Below, in pieces: positions 9,187 to 17,076 of a stretch of 44,543 nucleotides of DNA (positions are counted from its first letter, which is position 1; every line of letters starts with the position of its first letter). The DNA comes from CALLPQ01 sp039819545 (lineage in GTDB: Bacteria; Pseudomonadota; Alphaproteobacteria; Caulobacterales; Parvularculaceae). A program made the translations under genes and the position numbers. The notes beneath the pieces are model-generated. The model saw only the letters and a program-made list of their open reading frames with translations. It ran no database searches and was not told the DNA's origin. The stretch covers positions 1 through 44,543 of the forward strand of contig JBCBRS010000024.1 in NCBI GenBank assembly GCA_039819545.1, in the 5' to 3' direction.

Positions 9187-9321
9187 ATGACAACCAATGG
9201 ATTTCAAAAAGGCTATCAGGCGCAGCTGCATCATCGTCCGATCCCGCACTCTCATAGTTACGATGAGCGCTACAAGATCGCACAGGGCGTGAATGCCGCC
9301 AAAGCGCACCAGAACAAATAG
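9187..9321 (+). CDS. small basic/histidine-rich protein, 44 aa
   Basis: This short ORF starts at ATG 9187, seven or so bases after a GGAG site, and ends at TAG 9321. It encodes 44 residues rich in His, Gln, Lys and Ala (KGYQAQLHHRPIPHSHSYDE), with no membrane segment. A strong intrinsic terminator follows ten bases after the stop, which supports it being a real transcribed gene. The function is unknown. It sits just ahead of the zinc-ribbon/TraG genes, where small accessory ORFs are common in integrative elements. Confidence 0.5.
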   Translation: MTTNGFQKGYQAQLHHRPIPHSHSYDERYKIAQGVNAAKAHQNK

Positions 9322-9330
9322 CCACTACTG

Positions 9331-9367
9331 AACCCGTCCGCACAATTGCGGGCGGGTTTTTTTATTT
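9331..9367 (+). terminator. intrinsic terminator
   Basis: An eleven-base-pair stem (AACCCGTCCGC against GCGGGCGGGTT, one G-T pair) with a six-base loop runs directly into a T-run at 9357-9363. It ends the transcript of the small gene at 9187-9321 and separates it from the zinc-ribbon/TraG operon. Confidence 0.85.
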
Positions 9368-9390
9368 CGAACCTATCGAAAGCCTCACTC

Positions 9391-9528
9391 ATGTCTCTTA
9401 CAAAACACAACTGCCCAATGTGCAAAAAACCGCGCCTTCGTTGGGGCACACCGCAAGGCTACCCGCCTTTTTGCTTTGGCAGTTTTTGCCAGTGCGGGAC
9501 GCCCGGCCATCTGCCGTTTTGGGTGTAA
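9391..9528 (+). CDS. small zinc-ribbon protein, 45 aa
   Basis: ATG 9391 begins a 45-residue protein with a CPMC pair at residues 8-11 and Cys28, Cys33 and Cys35 near the end (CFGSFCQCG). This is the spacing of a small zinc ribbon or zinc finger. An upstream in-frame TTG at 9346 lies inside the terminator and is unlikely to be used. The stop is five bases before the coupling-protein start, so the two are co-transcribed. Mini zinc ribbons next to mobilisation genes may help DNA processing or regulation; that is inference. Confidence 0.55.
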   Translation: MSLTKHNCPMCKKPRLRWGTPQGYPPFCFGSFCQCGTPGHLPFWV

Positions 9529-9532
9529 TCCG

Positions 9533-11527
9533 ATGAGCCAGCAAGACCCGCGCCGGTTCTGGGTGAACCGCTATGCGCTGGCGTCTGCGGCGAGCGGGGC
9601 TTTGGCCTCACTCGCCCGGCAAGGGCCCGGCGATTATATCGGCCAATATCCCATCTATGGGATTTTGGCGCTCTGCACGGTTCTGTTTGCGGCCTTTACG
9701 GTGCGAGGGCTGATCAATCGCTATCGCCGCCGCAAAATGCTTGCGGGCTCAAAAGAGTCCACAGGCACGCTTGGTAATGCGCGCTTTGCCAGCCTGTCTG
9801 AACTGCATGCCGCTGGTCTCACGGATCCGGCATCCGGACATTTGCTGTGCACGGTGAATGGCGTTCCCGTATTCGCGCCGAGACAAACCCATCATTGCCT
9901 GCAAGGTCCTCCTGGCTCGGGCAAGTCCACCTCGATTGCCGTGAACGCTATTGCCCATTTGGCGCATCTGGGTTCTTCGCTGGTGGTGCAGGATATCAAG
10001 CCGGAGCTTGTGCATATCATTGCCCCGGAACTGAAGCGGCGTGGTTTTCGAATAGTGATCAATGATGTGGCGGGCCTGTCCGGTCATCCGCATACCGATT
10101 CCAATCCGTTTCAGATATTGGTGGATGAAGTCACCAATGAGACGTTATGGCCGCGCGCCTTTATCACGGCGGAGGGGTTTGCGTTTCAATTGCGCGGTGA
10201 GCCTGAGAATGATTCCAAGAACCGGTATTTTCGGGATTTAGAACGCGGGCTGTTTGTGGTGATCGCCACGGGGCTTGCTGCGCTTGCCCCTGAGCTTTGT
10301 ATTCCGTCTGTTATTTGGCGCACGGCGGCAGACCCCAATGATTGCCTGCGGCTGTTAAATGACGCGGCCAAGTCGGATGTGCTGCATGGCGATCTTGCCG
10401 CCCAAGCGCGCAACTATCTCGCCCTTATGCAAGATCACCCGGAGCATTTTGAAGGCGCGCGTACAGGGCTTGCCCAGAGCCTGTCTGCCTTCCGTCCAAG
10501 CTCTGAACTGGGCATGGTGGGCACAAACCATCAGTTTCATCCCATGGACTTACGTGATGAAACCAAGCCGCCCATCATTCTGTTTGATGTGGTGCCCAGC
10601 GCGTCACTGGAAACCTATGGCAAGGCGATTGCGCTTCAGCAATATGCACGGCTCACAGTCTTAAAACGCGTGCCTGGCCGCCGCGTAGCCTTCGTCATGG
10701 ATGAGTGCACCAATCTCGCCGTCAACCAATTGGCCAAGGATATCACCTTGCTTCGATCACGTAGTATCGTCTTGATGCTGCTTTATCAATCAATCTCTGA
10801 ACTCAAGCGCGTTTATGGCGAAAAGTCTGCTGCGACCATCACCGCCAATTCGATAAAACAGTTCCTGCAAGTCTCGGACTATGAAACCGCTGAGTTGATC
10901 AGCAAGCGGATCGGTGATCATACGGTTCGCACCTCCAGCTATAGCTATTCCACGCAGGATGGCTCCGGGTCAGTCTCAAGCGGTGAACAAGCCACCAAGG
11001 TGATGCCGCCTGATGAAGTGCTGGCCATGGGCAAAGAAGAAACGTTGGTCTTCGTGCCGGGTCTTCGGCCCATACGCGGGCGTAAAATCCCATACTTCCA
11101 TATTGACCCTATCAAGCATTGGGCTGCGCATAATCCCCATGAGCCTTCTCGGCTGTCGCCTATTACGCAGCTGACCATCGCCTACGGTAAGGATGCAGCC
11201 GATCAAACGCCGCCCTCCGTACCCGGTCTTTCCAAAAACCTCAAAACCGCCCTGAAGCGCGAAGCCTTTTCCCGGCAATCTCCCAGGGTTTCCCCCATAG
11301 AACTCCGCTCTACATTCTTTATACCTATCATTATCGGCGCTTATGCGCTGATCGAAGCCCAAGGAACCCCGCATGTCTTGTTCGAATATCAAACCCGCCC
11401 TGATGCCAGTGGCCATAGCCGCTGCGTTTATGTGGGCCCGTCCGGCGTGCGCCCGGTGCGGGTGCGGGGGAGTTGTTCCTGGGTCAAATTGCTCAAGCCG
11501 CGCACCAAGGATGGGGGCCCGTTATGA
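9533..11527 (+). CDS. traG: type IV secretion coupling protein, VirD4/TraG family
   Basis: This 664-residue ATPase links a relaxase-DNA complex to a type IV secretion channel at the inner membrane. I start it at ATG 9533, because the upstream in-frame extension would overlap the zinc-ribbon gene. One or two N-terminal membrane segments (about residues 10-60, including YPIYGILALCTVLFAAFTV) are followed by a basic stretch, the Walker A loop at about 125-133 (GPPGSGKST) and a Walker B at about 385-390 (VAFVMDE). Phrases such as KPELVHIIAPELKRRGF and LLYQSISELKRVYG fit the family. It leads an operon; the next gene overlaps its stop by ATGA. No relaxase or mating-channel genes are in the window, which suggests a mobilisable element or that the rest lies beyond the contig. 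Confidence 0.9.
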   Translation: MSQQDPRRFWVNRYALASAASGALASLARQGPGDYIGQYPIYGILALCTVLFAAFTVRGLINRYRRRKMLAGSKESTGTLGNARFASLSELHAAGLTDPASGHLLCTVNGVPVFAPRQTHHCLQGPPGSGKSTSIAVNAIAHLAHLGSSLVVQDIKPELVHIIAPELKRRGFRIVINDVAGLSGHPHTDSNPFQILVDEVTNETLWPRAFITAEGFAFQLRGEPENDSKNRYFRDLERGLFVVIATGLAALAPELCIPSVIWRTAADPNDCLRLLNDAAKSDVLHGDLAAQARNYLALMQDHPEHFEGARTGLAQSLSAFRPSSELGMVGTNHQFHPMDLRDETKPPIILFDVVPSASLETYGKAIALQQYARLTVLKRVPGRRVAFVMDECTNLAVNQLAKDITLLRSRSIVLMLLYQSISELKRVYGEKSAATITANSIKQFLQVSDYETAELISKRIGDHTVRTSSYSYSTQDGSGSVSSGEQATKVMPPDEVLAMGKEETLVFVPGLRPIRGRKIPYFHIDPIKHWAAHNPHEPSRLSPITQLTIAYGKDAADQTPPSVPGLSKNLKTALKREAFSRQSPRVSPIELRSTFFIPIIIGAYALIEAQGTPHVLFEYQTRPDASGHSRCVYVGPSGVRPVRVRGSCSWVKLLKPRTKDGGPL

Positions 11528-11949
11528 GTGATGGATTTAGACCAGAACTCAAAGATCGGGCGCGGCGTGATTTTTATCGTACGCGGAGGTTTGAAGGCAA
11601 ACAAACCGCGCGATCAGAATTTAACGCCCGTGTCTTGAATGCAAAGACGGAAAAAATACACCGCATCCGTCAGAAGCTGACGGTTCATATCGGCAAGAAC
11701 AAAGAACGCTGGATGCAGGCCGAAATGACCCGCCTGCAGAAAGCCAATCCGCATAAGGCAAGCCATAGCCTTGCCGATGGCTCGAAGGCTCCCTTCGGGA
11801 TGTCTTACAAAGGTCCGAGCCACAATCGGTCCCTGCGCGAACAAGCCAGAGCCAATGTGGAGCATCGTTGTGAGATGCGCCAGCGCGGTCTGGATCGGGC
11901 CGAACACCGCCTAATGCGCAGGCTCACTCACACCCACAAACAAACCTGA
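11524..11949 (+). CDS. basic hypothetical protein downstream of traG, 141 aa
   Basis: The ATG at 11524 overlaps the TraG stop as ATGA, so it is translationally coupled; the longer in-frame frame upstream lies inside traG and is not needed. The protein is highly charged, Arg/Lys-rich and mostly helical (SEFNARVLNAKTEKIHRIRQ, REQARANVEHRCEMRQRG), without membrane segments. I do not recognise it. Basic charge and coupling to a T4CP make a DNA-binding or relaxosome accessory role possible, which is inference only. Confidence 0.65.
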   Translation: MSDGFRPELKDRARRDFYRTRRFEGKQTARSEFNARVLNAKTEKIHRIRQKLTVHIGKNKERWMQAEMTRLQKANPHKASHSLADGSKAPFGMSYKGPSHNRSLREQARANVEHRCEMRQRGLDRAEHRLMRRLTHTHKQT

Positions 11950-12008
11950 TCTCACCGCTTCATGATCAATCCAACCACCAACCGCAAAGCAAAAAGGAAG
12001 AAGCCAAC

Positions 12009-12671
12009 ATGTATCAACTCATGAAAGATGTCCCCGACTGGATTATGGGGACAGCAATCGCAGGCGCGGCCTGGGCAGGTGTCTGTTATGGCGTGGTCGC
12101 GCCGCGCGCCATGGAGCGCGATAAGGTGCAAGAGATCATCCCCGAATGCGCGATCGAACTGGATCAGAAGCAAAATATCCATGTGGCCGATGCGCTCGCA
12201 AAAGCCAAAGAGGCGGCGCGCTATGCCAAAGAAGAAACGGCGCGTAAATTGCGCATCAGAAAAAATGCTCTTGAAGCAAAGCTTGCCGAGGCAGAAGCTT
12301 TTGCGCAGGTGAACAGGATCAATCAGCAATCGGGGTTGAGCGATCTCATGGGGGCCCTCGGCATGCCCATGGCGTTTCCGTCCTTTGATGTCGATGAGAT
12401 TCGATCTGAGCTGGGCGGCGTGCGCCATCAGCTGCGCAATCTGCGCATTCCGGAGACTATCTCTATCCCCAAAGCCCCACGCCTTGAATTGGTGCAATCG
12501 TGCGTCTGCGCTGCCGGTGAGGCAATCGCGGGCAAACGCATGGCCTACACCATCTCTATGGCCAGCTTCAGGACGATCACGCCGGACAAGCTTTTGACTG
12601 TGAAGGCTGATCTTAACACTGCCTTTGACACCAATATCTGCAACGCCACACCCTGGGAGAATTACTCATGA
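12009..12671 (+). CDS. membrane-anchored coiled-coil hypothetical protein, 220 aa
   Basis: ATG 12009 follows an AAGGAAG ribosome site by eight bases. The N-terminus holds one short membrane segment (about residues 12-32, IMGTAIAGAAWAGVCYGVVA). A long alanine/lysine/glutamate-rich coiled coil follows (about 60-105), and then a more structured C-terminal half with several cysteines (SCVCAAGE). It is the third gene of the traG operon, and its stop overlaps the next start as ATGA. I do not recognise the family. An envelope-associated accessory of the transfer apparatus is the likely role by context. Confidence 0.65.
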   Translation: MYQLMKDVPDWIMGTAIAGAAWAGVCYGVVAPRAMERDKVQEIIPECAIELDQKQNIHVADALAKAKEAARYAKEETARKLRIRKNALEAKLAEAEAFAQVNRINQQSGLSDLMGALGMPMAFPSFDVDEIRSELGGVRHQLRNLRIPETISIPKAPRLELVQSCVCAAGEAIAGKRMAYTISMASFRTITPDKLLTVKADLNTAFDTNICNATPWENYS

Positions 12672-13090
12672 AGGCACAAACCCAAAGCCACGTTCTTTAC
12701 AAAGATCGCCGCTTCACGATCACCCCAGCGGATATTCGGACACGGACAGCGTTCTATCCGGTTACTGACACAGTGGGACGTGTAAGGCGTGATATCCTGT
12801 TCGCCGCATTGGGTTTTGCTGCAATCATCGGCGTGGGCATGTGGCGCTATTATGATCTGTGGCTCCGCGATGAAAAAATCGTCATGGGCGTGATCATTGC
12901 ACTGACCCTGTTGATCGGCACGCAGCTTTCCATGCTGCAGCTAGATGCGCGCGGGTTTCCAAGCCGTATCTGGATTGCCCGGTCCTCCACGGTCAATAAA
13001 ATCTTTGATGCCATCACAAAAGCCAGGGCCGCCAATGTGAGTGCAGGCGGCGGGATTGATCCTGACTATAATTTGGATGGTGAATACTGA
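12668..13090 (+). CDS. two-TM membrane protein (DUF6232-like layout), 140 aa
   Basis: ATGA overlap couples this gene to the one before. The product begins with short strands (YKDRRFTITPADIRTRTAFY), then two membrane segments at about residues 42-62 (ILFAALGFAAIIGVGMW) and 70-90 (VMGVIIALTLLIGTQLSML), and a soluble tail. The order of strands then paired membrane helices recalls the small DUF6232 family, but I can only suggest that by layout. It closes the traG operon; a probable promoter for the next gene starts right after its stop. Confidence 0.6.
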   Translation: MKAQTQSHVLYKDRRFTITPADIRTRTAFYPVTDTVGRVRRDILFAALGFAAIIGVGMWRYYDLWLRDEKIVMGVIIALTLLIGTQLSMLQLDARGFPSRIWIARSSTVNKIFDAITKARAANVSAGGGIDPDYNLDGEY

Positions 13091-13152
13091 TATATGGTCA
13101 GTATAGGAATTATTTCCTTGACTTTCGATGAATATATGTTCACTATATGTTC
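13091..13152 (+). promoter_or_regulatory. promoter with repeated TATATGKTC operator-like sites
   Basis: A TTGACT -35 box at 13118-13123 is followed after 17 bases by CACTAT (13141-13146), a plausible -10. TATATGGTC lies at 13091-13099, and two exact copies of TATATGTTC lie at 13133-13141 and 13144-13152, eleven bases apart and overlapping the -10. One helical turn between copies in a promoter suggests binding of a dimeric repressor. The transcript would start the gene at 13185 and probably the recombinase behind it. Confidence 0.5.
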
Positions 13153-13184
13153 TCATATATCAACACCAAACAAAAGGAAAAAAC

Positions 13185-13559
13185 ATGAGTGATAATAACA
13201 GACCAATAGAAACCATCCGCGACGGGCGATACAAAGCCAGCGTGTGGAGCAATGAAGGCGAGAACGGACCGTATCTGTCTGTGAAGTTTGCCAAGACCTA
13301 TACCGATGCAAGCGGCAAAGCGCAGGATACGCAAACCTTCTCTGACAGTGACCTTTTACAAGTCGCAGAAGTGGCCCGTGAGACGTACCGCGTCACCCGT
13401 GACCTGCGTCAGGAATTGCGCGCTGAGTATGGCCAAGCACAAACTCGTAATCAGGCTCCGCCTACAGAGGACCGTGCTGCACCTAATAAGTCGCAAGGTG
13501 ACGCTGACACCGGCTATCAACGTCAGCCGCGTGGCCGCACACGTAGCTATGCACGATAA
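13185..13559 (+). CDS. small conserved mobile-element protein, 124 aa
   Basis: ATG 13185 has an AAAAGGAAAAA ribosome site and is preferred over an in-frame start at 13128, which lies inside the promoter repeats. Residues 1-85 form a compact domain (PIETIRDGRYKASVWSNEGE, YLSVKFAKTYTDASG, DLLQVAEVARETYRVTRDLR). I recall similar short proteins beside recombinase and conjugation genes in alphaproteobacterial elements. A disordered Pro/Gln/Arg-rich tail follows. No catalytic motif is seen and the role is unknown. It heads the three-gene unit that ends with the serine recombinase. Confidence 0.7.
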   Translation: MSDNNRPIETIRDGRYKASVWSNEGENGPYLSVKFAKTYTDASGKAQDTQTFSDSDLLQVAEVARETYRVTRDLRQELRAEYGQAQTRNQAPPTEDRAAPNKSQGDADTGYQRQPRGRTRSYAR

Positions 13560-13579
13560 GAAGGATTGAGGTAGGCCCC

Positions 13580-13972
13580 GTGGAAAAGCGTTCCAAAAAA
13601 TCGGTCACACAAACCAAGCCTTTAACTGCTGGCGATGAAACAAACACTGTTTCGTCGCCAGTGGTTTCTGTTGATGTGGACGCTTATGCGCATTTCCTCG
13701 ATGGTGCGGATTTGACCGAAACCCAGAAAGAAGAGCTCTTACAAGCCCTGTGGTCGATCATAGTTGAGTTCGTTTCTCTTGGCTTCGGGGTTCATCCAAT
13801 CCAACAAGCTATGGGGGATGATCCTGTTTGTAAAAAACAGGATAACAAACTCACACAAGCCACCCCGCCTGTGCTAAGATTAGATCACCCCATAATTGAA
13901 CATGAGATAATTCAATCTGTAGACGGTAAGAGCGAGCACTCTAATCCTGCAGATTATGATAGAGAGGTATGA
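13580..13972 (+). CDS. small conserved protein preceding the recombinase, 130 aa
   Basis: The GTG start at 13580 is supported by a GAGGTAGG ribosome site. The conserved centre (FLDGADLTETQKEELLQALW, then IIVEFVSLGFGVHPIQQAMG) matches a short helical protein I recognise from just upstream of serine recombinases in alphaproteobacterial elements. The N- and C-termini are low complexity. Its stop overlaps the recombinase start (ATGATGA), so the two are coupled and the protein may assist or control recombination. That function is inference from position. Confidence 0.7.
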   Translation: MEKRSKKSVTQTKPLTAGDETNTVSSPVVSVDVDAYAHFLDGADLTETQKEELLQALWSIIVEFVSLGFGVHPIQQAMGDDPVCKKQDNKLTQATPPVLRLDHPIIEHEIIQSVDGKSEHSNPADYDREV

Positions 13973-15639
13973 TGAAAAGCTCTGTACACAATACATCAAA
14001 TATACAAAGAGCGGTTATTTATTGCCGCGTTTCCAGCGCCAAACAAAAAGAAGAAGGCAGCGGGTTAGATCCTCAAGAGCATCGCTGTCGTCAATTTGCT
14101 GAAATGAACGGCTATGAGGTGGATGCGGTATTCCCGGATGATGTGTCTGGCGGCGGTGACTTTTTAAAGCGCCCAGGCATGATGGCTTTGCTCGCCTATA
14201 TCGATGCCCAACCGAATGAAACCTACACCGTCATCTTTGATGATTTGAAACGTCTTGCCCGGGACCGTGAGTTCCATTTTAAATTGCGTTCTGCGTTTCG
14301 AAAACGCGGCGTTAATGTCGTATGCCTGAATTACAAATTTGGCGATACGCCCGAAGATGAGTTCATGGAAACGATCTTTGCGGCGCAAGGTCAGCTTGAG
14401 CGCGAACAAAACCGCCGCCAGGTGATGCAGAAAATGCGGGCGCGTGTTGAGGCGGGGTATTACCTTTTTTATCCCCCCATTGGTTATAGCTACAAGAAAC
14501 TCGAAGGCGGCGGGAAGGTTCTTGCTCCCGACGAATTCGCACCGCTTGTTGCAGAAGGGCTCAAAGGGTTTGCATCAGGCCGCTTCCAAACGGCAAGCGA
14601 GCTAAAGAGACATTTTGAAAACCTCCCTTCTTTTCCAAAGGGCAGCAATGGTGAGGTCTGGATACAGTCCGTATTCAACATGCTGCGCCAACCGATTTAT
14701 GCCGGATACTTCACGGTCAAGAAATGGGATTTGCATCTGCACCCCGGAAAACACGAGCCGTTAATTAGCTTTTCGGAATGGCAAAAAATACAGGAGCGTC
14801 TCGCCGGTAATGCGAATGCACCTGCACGAGCAGATGTGAACACCGATTTCCCGTTGCGCGGATTTGCAGAATGCGCCTCATGCGGAACACCGCTTACGGC
14901 AGCATGGTCCAAAGGTCGAAACAAACGCTACGCGTACTACACGTGCTTTAAAAAAGGCTGCGTCGATTATCGTAAATCGATCCCTAAAGCGAAGATCGAA
15001 GTGGCCTTTGAGGGGCTTCTCGGTGAGATGAAACCCTCACCGGTGACCAGCCGATTGATCCGGCAGATGTTTGTGAATTGCTGGCAGATGTTCACAACCT
15101 CTGAAGGCGATCTTAAGGCGGACCGTAAAGCCGAAATTGCCCGCCTTAACGCGAAACGCACAAAGCTACTCGACCGCATTCTGGCCACCGATAATGACAC
15201 CATCGCCAGCGCGTTTGAGGCTGAATTGGAAAAACTAGAAATTGAGAAGCGCGGCTTGAAAGCGCAGATGGCTGAAAAAACCCGTGCGCGCGGAACTTTT
15301 GAAGAGACATTTCGAACCGCTTTCGACTTCCTCTCAAACCCAAGTAAACTCTGGGCTTCTGAGCACTTTGAACACAAGAGAATGGTTCTCAGATTGGCCT
15401 TTCCTGGCCGCATTCGGTACTGCCGAAATGAAGGTGTTCGAACCGCCGGAATCGCAGAGCCCTTCAGGGTTTTAGGCGATTTTTGTGCTGGGGATTCCAA
15501 AATGGTGGAGGGGGTTGGATTCGAACCAACGTACGCTAAGCGACCAGATTTACAGTCTGGCGGTTTTAACCACTCACCCACCCCTCCATTATATCGGGTG
15601 GCGGCGCCGGGCTGGGCCCCGCGCGAAACGGCGGTATAG
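13969..15639 (+). CDS. large serine recombinase; ORF extends through antisense tRNA-Tyr
   Basis: This 556-residue site-specific recombinase presumably integrates and excises the left-hand element. The resolvase domain is at about residues 14-155, with the catalytic serine at 22 (YCRVSSAKQ), QGQLERE and the arginines of the fold. A recombinase domain follows (about 165-260, PPIGYSYKKL), then a zinc ribbon (CASCGTPL ... YYTCFKKGC, about 302-325) and a coiled coil (RLNAKRTKLLDRI region, about 390-440). The last about 44 residues (from roughly 513, VEGVGFEPTYAKRPDLQSGG) are simply the reverse complement of tRNA-Tyr plus flanking DNA read as protein. The natural end is therefore probably set by whatever abuts the attachment site. 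It is coupled to the gene upstream. Confidence 0.9.
   Translation: MMKSSVHNTSNIQRAVIYCRVSSAKQKEEGSGLDPQEHRCRQFAEMNGYEVDAVFPDDVSGGGDFLKRPGMMALLAYIDAQPNETYTVIFDDLKRLARDREFHFKLRSAFRKRGVNVVCLNYKFGDTPEDEFMETIFAAQGQLEREQNRRQVMQKMRARVEAGYYLFYPPIGYSYKKLEGGGKVLAPDEFAPLVAEGLKGFASGRFQTASELKRHFENLPSFPKGSNGEVWIQSVFNMLRQPIYAGYFTVKKWDLHLHPGKHEPLISFSEWQKIQERLAGNANAPARADVNTDFPLRGFAECASCGTPLTAAWSKGRNKRYAYYTCFKKGCVDYRKSIPKAKIEVAFEGLLGEMKPSPVTSRLIRQMFVNCWQMFTTSEGDLKADRKAEIARLNAKRTKLLDRILATDNDTIASAFEAELEKLEIEKRGLKAQMAEKTRARGTFEETFRTAFDFLSNPSKLWASEHFEHKRMVLRLAFPGRIRYCRNEGVRTAGIAEPFRVLGDFCAGDSKMVEGVGFEPTYAKRPDLQSGGFNHSPTPPLYRVAAPGWAPRETAV
15506..15587 (-). tRNA. tRNA-Tyr (GTA anticodon), likely attachment site
   Basis: Read on the minus strand, 15587 to 15506 folds as a class II tRNA. 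It has acceptor GGAGGGG paired with CCCCTCC plus discriminator A, a GTGAGTGGTTAA D-loop, a CAGACTGTAAATCTG anticodon arm with GTA, a long variable arm (GTCGCTTAGCGTAC), and a T-arm with GGTTCGAATCC. CCA is not encoded after the discriminator. The tRNA 3' end faces the recombinase, and all accessory genes lie on that side. The 3' half therefore probably served as attB and now forms one att junction. I found no second copy of the tRNA 3' end in the window, so the other junction lies beyond the left edge. Confidence 0.95.
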
Positions 15640-16028
15640 GCGGTGGCGGCGCGCGAGGCAAGGCGGCGCGCTGGAGAATTTCGCAAGGGTCCTGATCGTG
15701 CGGGTGCACGCGTAGGGGCACGCCCGGTGGCAGGCTTTATCAACGAGCGCATGAGCCTCTTTCAGGCGGCCGAAATCTGATGATCGACACAAGGATTATG
15801 GCTGGGACTATGGCTGCGACTATGGCTGGAACGAGGGCTGGGACAATTGCTGGTATTCGCCCGAGCAACCTGCTCTAAGCGGGAAAAGGTGCGGGATGCG
15901 CCGCGTCCCTCGGCACCCCCGCACACTCAAATTGGCAATTGTAATCTGGCACGCTGAAACTGGCTTGTGCCATTGCCTCCAAAGAACGCTACTCTTCCGA
16001 ATGTCCCTTTTTCTTGGAATACTCCCCC
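15588..16028 (+). other. intergenic region between tRNA-Tyr and rlmB
   Basis: These bases lie between divergent tRNA-Tyr and rlmB. They hold the tRNA promoter, a GC-rich stretch, a 12-base minisatellite (15797-15844) and the short leader before rlmB. A 32-codon ORF from ATG 15780 exists but consists mostly of the repeat, so I do not call it a gene. Confidence 0.5.
15797..15844 (+). repeat. 12-bp minisatellite, four units
   Basis: Four head-to-tail units of TATGGCTGGGAC occupy 15797-15844. The second has C for one G, the third AA for GA, and the fourth begins GAGG; a more decayed unit follows to 15856. Repeat length is a multiple of three, but no convincing gene contains it. Confidence 0.75.
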
Positions 16029-17018
16029 ATGGCCCCACCGCGCCAACGCCCGTCTAAACAAAAGCAGGACCGCAAGCCAAAGGCCAAGCGCGCCTCCTCA
16101 AAAACGAAGGGGCCGGGCCCTGTTTCACCCAGAAAATCGCCCCCCAAAAAATCGCCCCCAAGACACTCACTCCCAAGACAATCACCCACAGCGGCGGCAC
16201 CATCGCCAACCCATGACAACCCGTCCCAGGCGGCACGCGCGGCGCAGGCTGATCCCGCACCCGCGCTGCCTTTCATCTATGGACGCCATGCGGTGGCAGC
16301 CCTCCTGGCCAACCCGGCACGAGAGATTGAGACTGTGGTCGTCACCCGCGCGGGCGGCAAATGGCTTGCCGAGGCGGGTTTTCGGGACCAGTTGATCGCG
16401 GCGGGCGCACGCGAAATGCCCGCCGATGCGCTTGGCGCCTTGCTCGCGCCCGGTTGTGTGCATCAGGGCGTGGCGGTGCTGGCCAAGCCGCTGCCCGCGC
16501 TTGATCTGGCCGATCTTGTTGAGGCACCTGGCACCGGGCCTGTGATCATCCTTGACCAGATCACGGACCCGCAAAATATCGGCGCGATCTTACGCAGCGC
16601 CGCCGCTTTTGATGCCAAAGCGGTCATCCTGCAGGCGCGTCATAGCCCGGCGATTACCGGGGCGCTGGCCAAGGCGGCGGCGGGCGCCGTAGAAACCGTT
16701 CCCATCATCCGTGTGGTGAATATTGCGCGAACCCTGGATGAGTTAAAATCGAACGCTTATTTCTGCGTGGGTCTTGCTGGCGCGGGCAGCACGGCGCTGG
16801 GCGATGTACCGCCATTTGACAATGTGGCCCTTGTGATGGGGGCCGAGGGCGATGGCCTGCGCCCCCTCGTGGCGCGCGCTTGTGACGTGCTGGCAACAAT
16901 CCCCATAAGCGCGGCCATGGAAAGCCTCAACGTGTCAGCGGCGGCGGCCATCGCGCTGTACGCGCTGAAGTCGCCCAAGCCTGACCCACTGGTATCAGGC
17001 CTGCCCTCAAATCATTAA
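16029..17018 (+). CDS. rlmB: 23S rRNA (guanosine-2251 2'-O)-methyltransferase, TrmH/SpoU family
   Basis: This enzyme methylates the ribose of G2251 in the ribosomal P-loop using SAM. Residues 1-85 are a basic, proline/lysine/serine-rich low-complexity extension with five-residue SPPKK-like repeats, longer than in E. coli. The substrate-binding domain starts at FIYGRHAVAALLANP. The three SpoU motifs follow: DPQNIGAILRSA (about 180-191), ALVMGAEGDGLRP (about 266-278) and IPISAAMESLNVSAAAAIAL (about 289-308), which form the trefoil knot. I start at ATG 16029; an in-frame TTG five codons earlier is possible, and no strong ribosome site decides. Placement next to tRNA-Tyr is the usual alphaproteobacterial arrangement, which supports the assignment and marks the start of the chromosomal core. 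Confidence 0.9.
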   Translation: MAPPRQRPSKQKQDRKPKAKRASSKTKGPGPVSPRKSPPKKSPPRHSLPRQSPTAAAPSPTHDNPSQAARAAQADPAPALPFIYGRHAVAALLANPAREIETVVVTRAGGKWLAEAGFRDQLIAAGAREMPADALGALLAPGCVHQGVAVLAKPLPALDLADLVEAPGTGPVIILDQITDPQNIGAILRSAAAFDAKAVILQARHSPAITGALAKAAAGAVETVPIIRVVNIARTLDELKSNAYFCVGLAGAGSTALGDVPPFDNVALVMGAEGDGLRPLVARACDVLATIPISAAMESLNVSAAAAIALYALKSPKPDPLVSGLPSNH

Positions 17019-17076
17019 GCGCGCCTTTGGTATAAAGAGATAGCGCCCCCAGGGCCTTTTCGGTAGCCTTTCGGCC

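Noticed and set aside
15510..15639. Extra functional C-terminal domain in the serine recombinase
   Set aside because: The residues are exactly the antisense reading of tRNA-Tyr and its flank, a known source of false protein tails.
15780..15878. 32-codon ORF starting before the minisatellite
   Set aside because: Its sequence is nearly all repeat-derived, it has no ribosome site, and another frame of the repeat is just as open.
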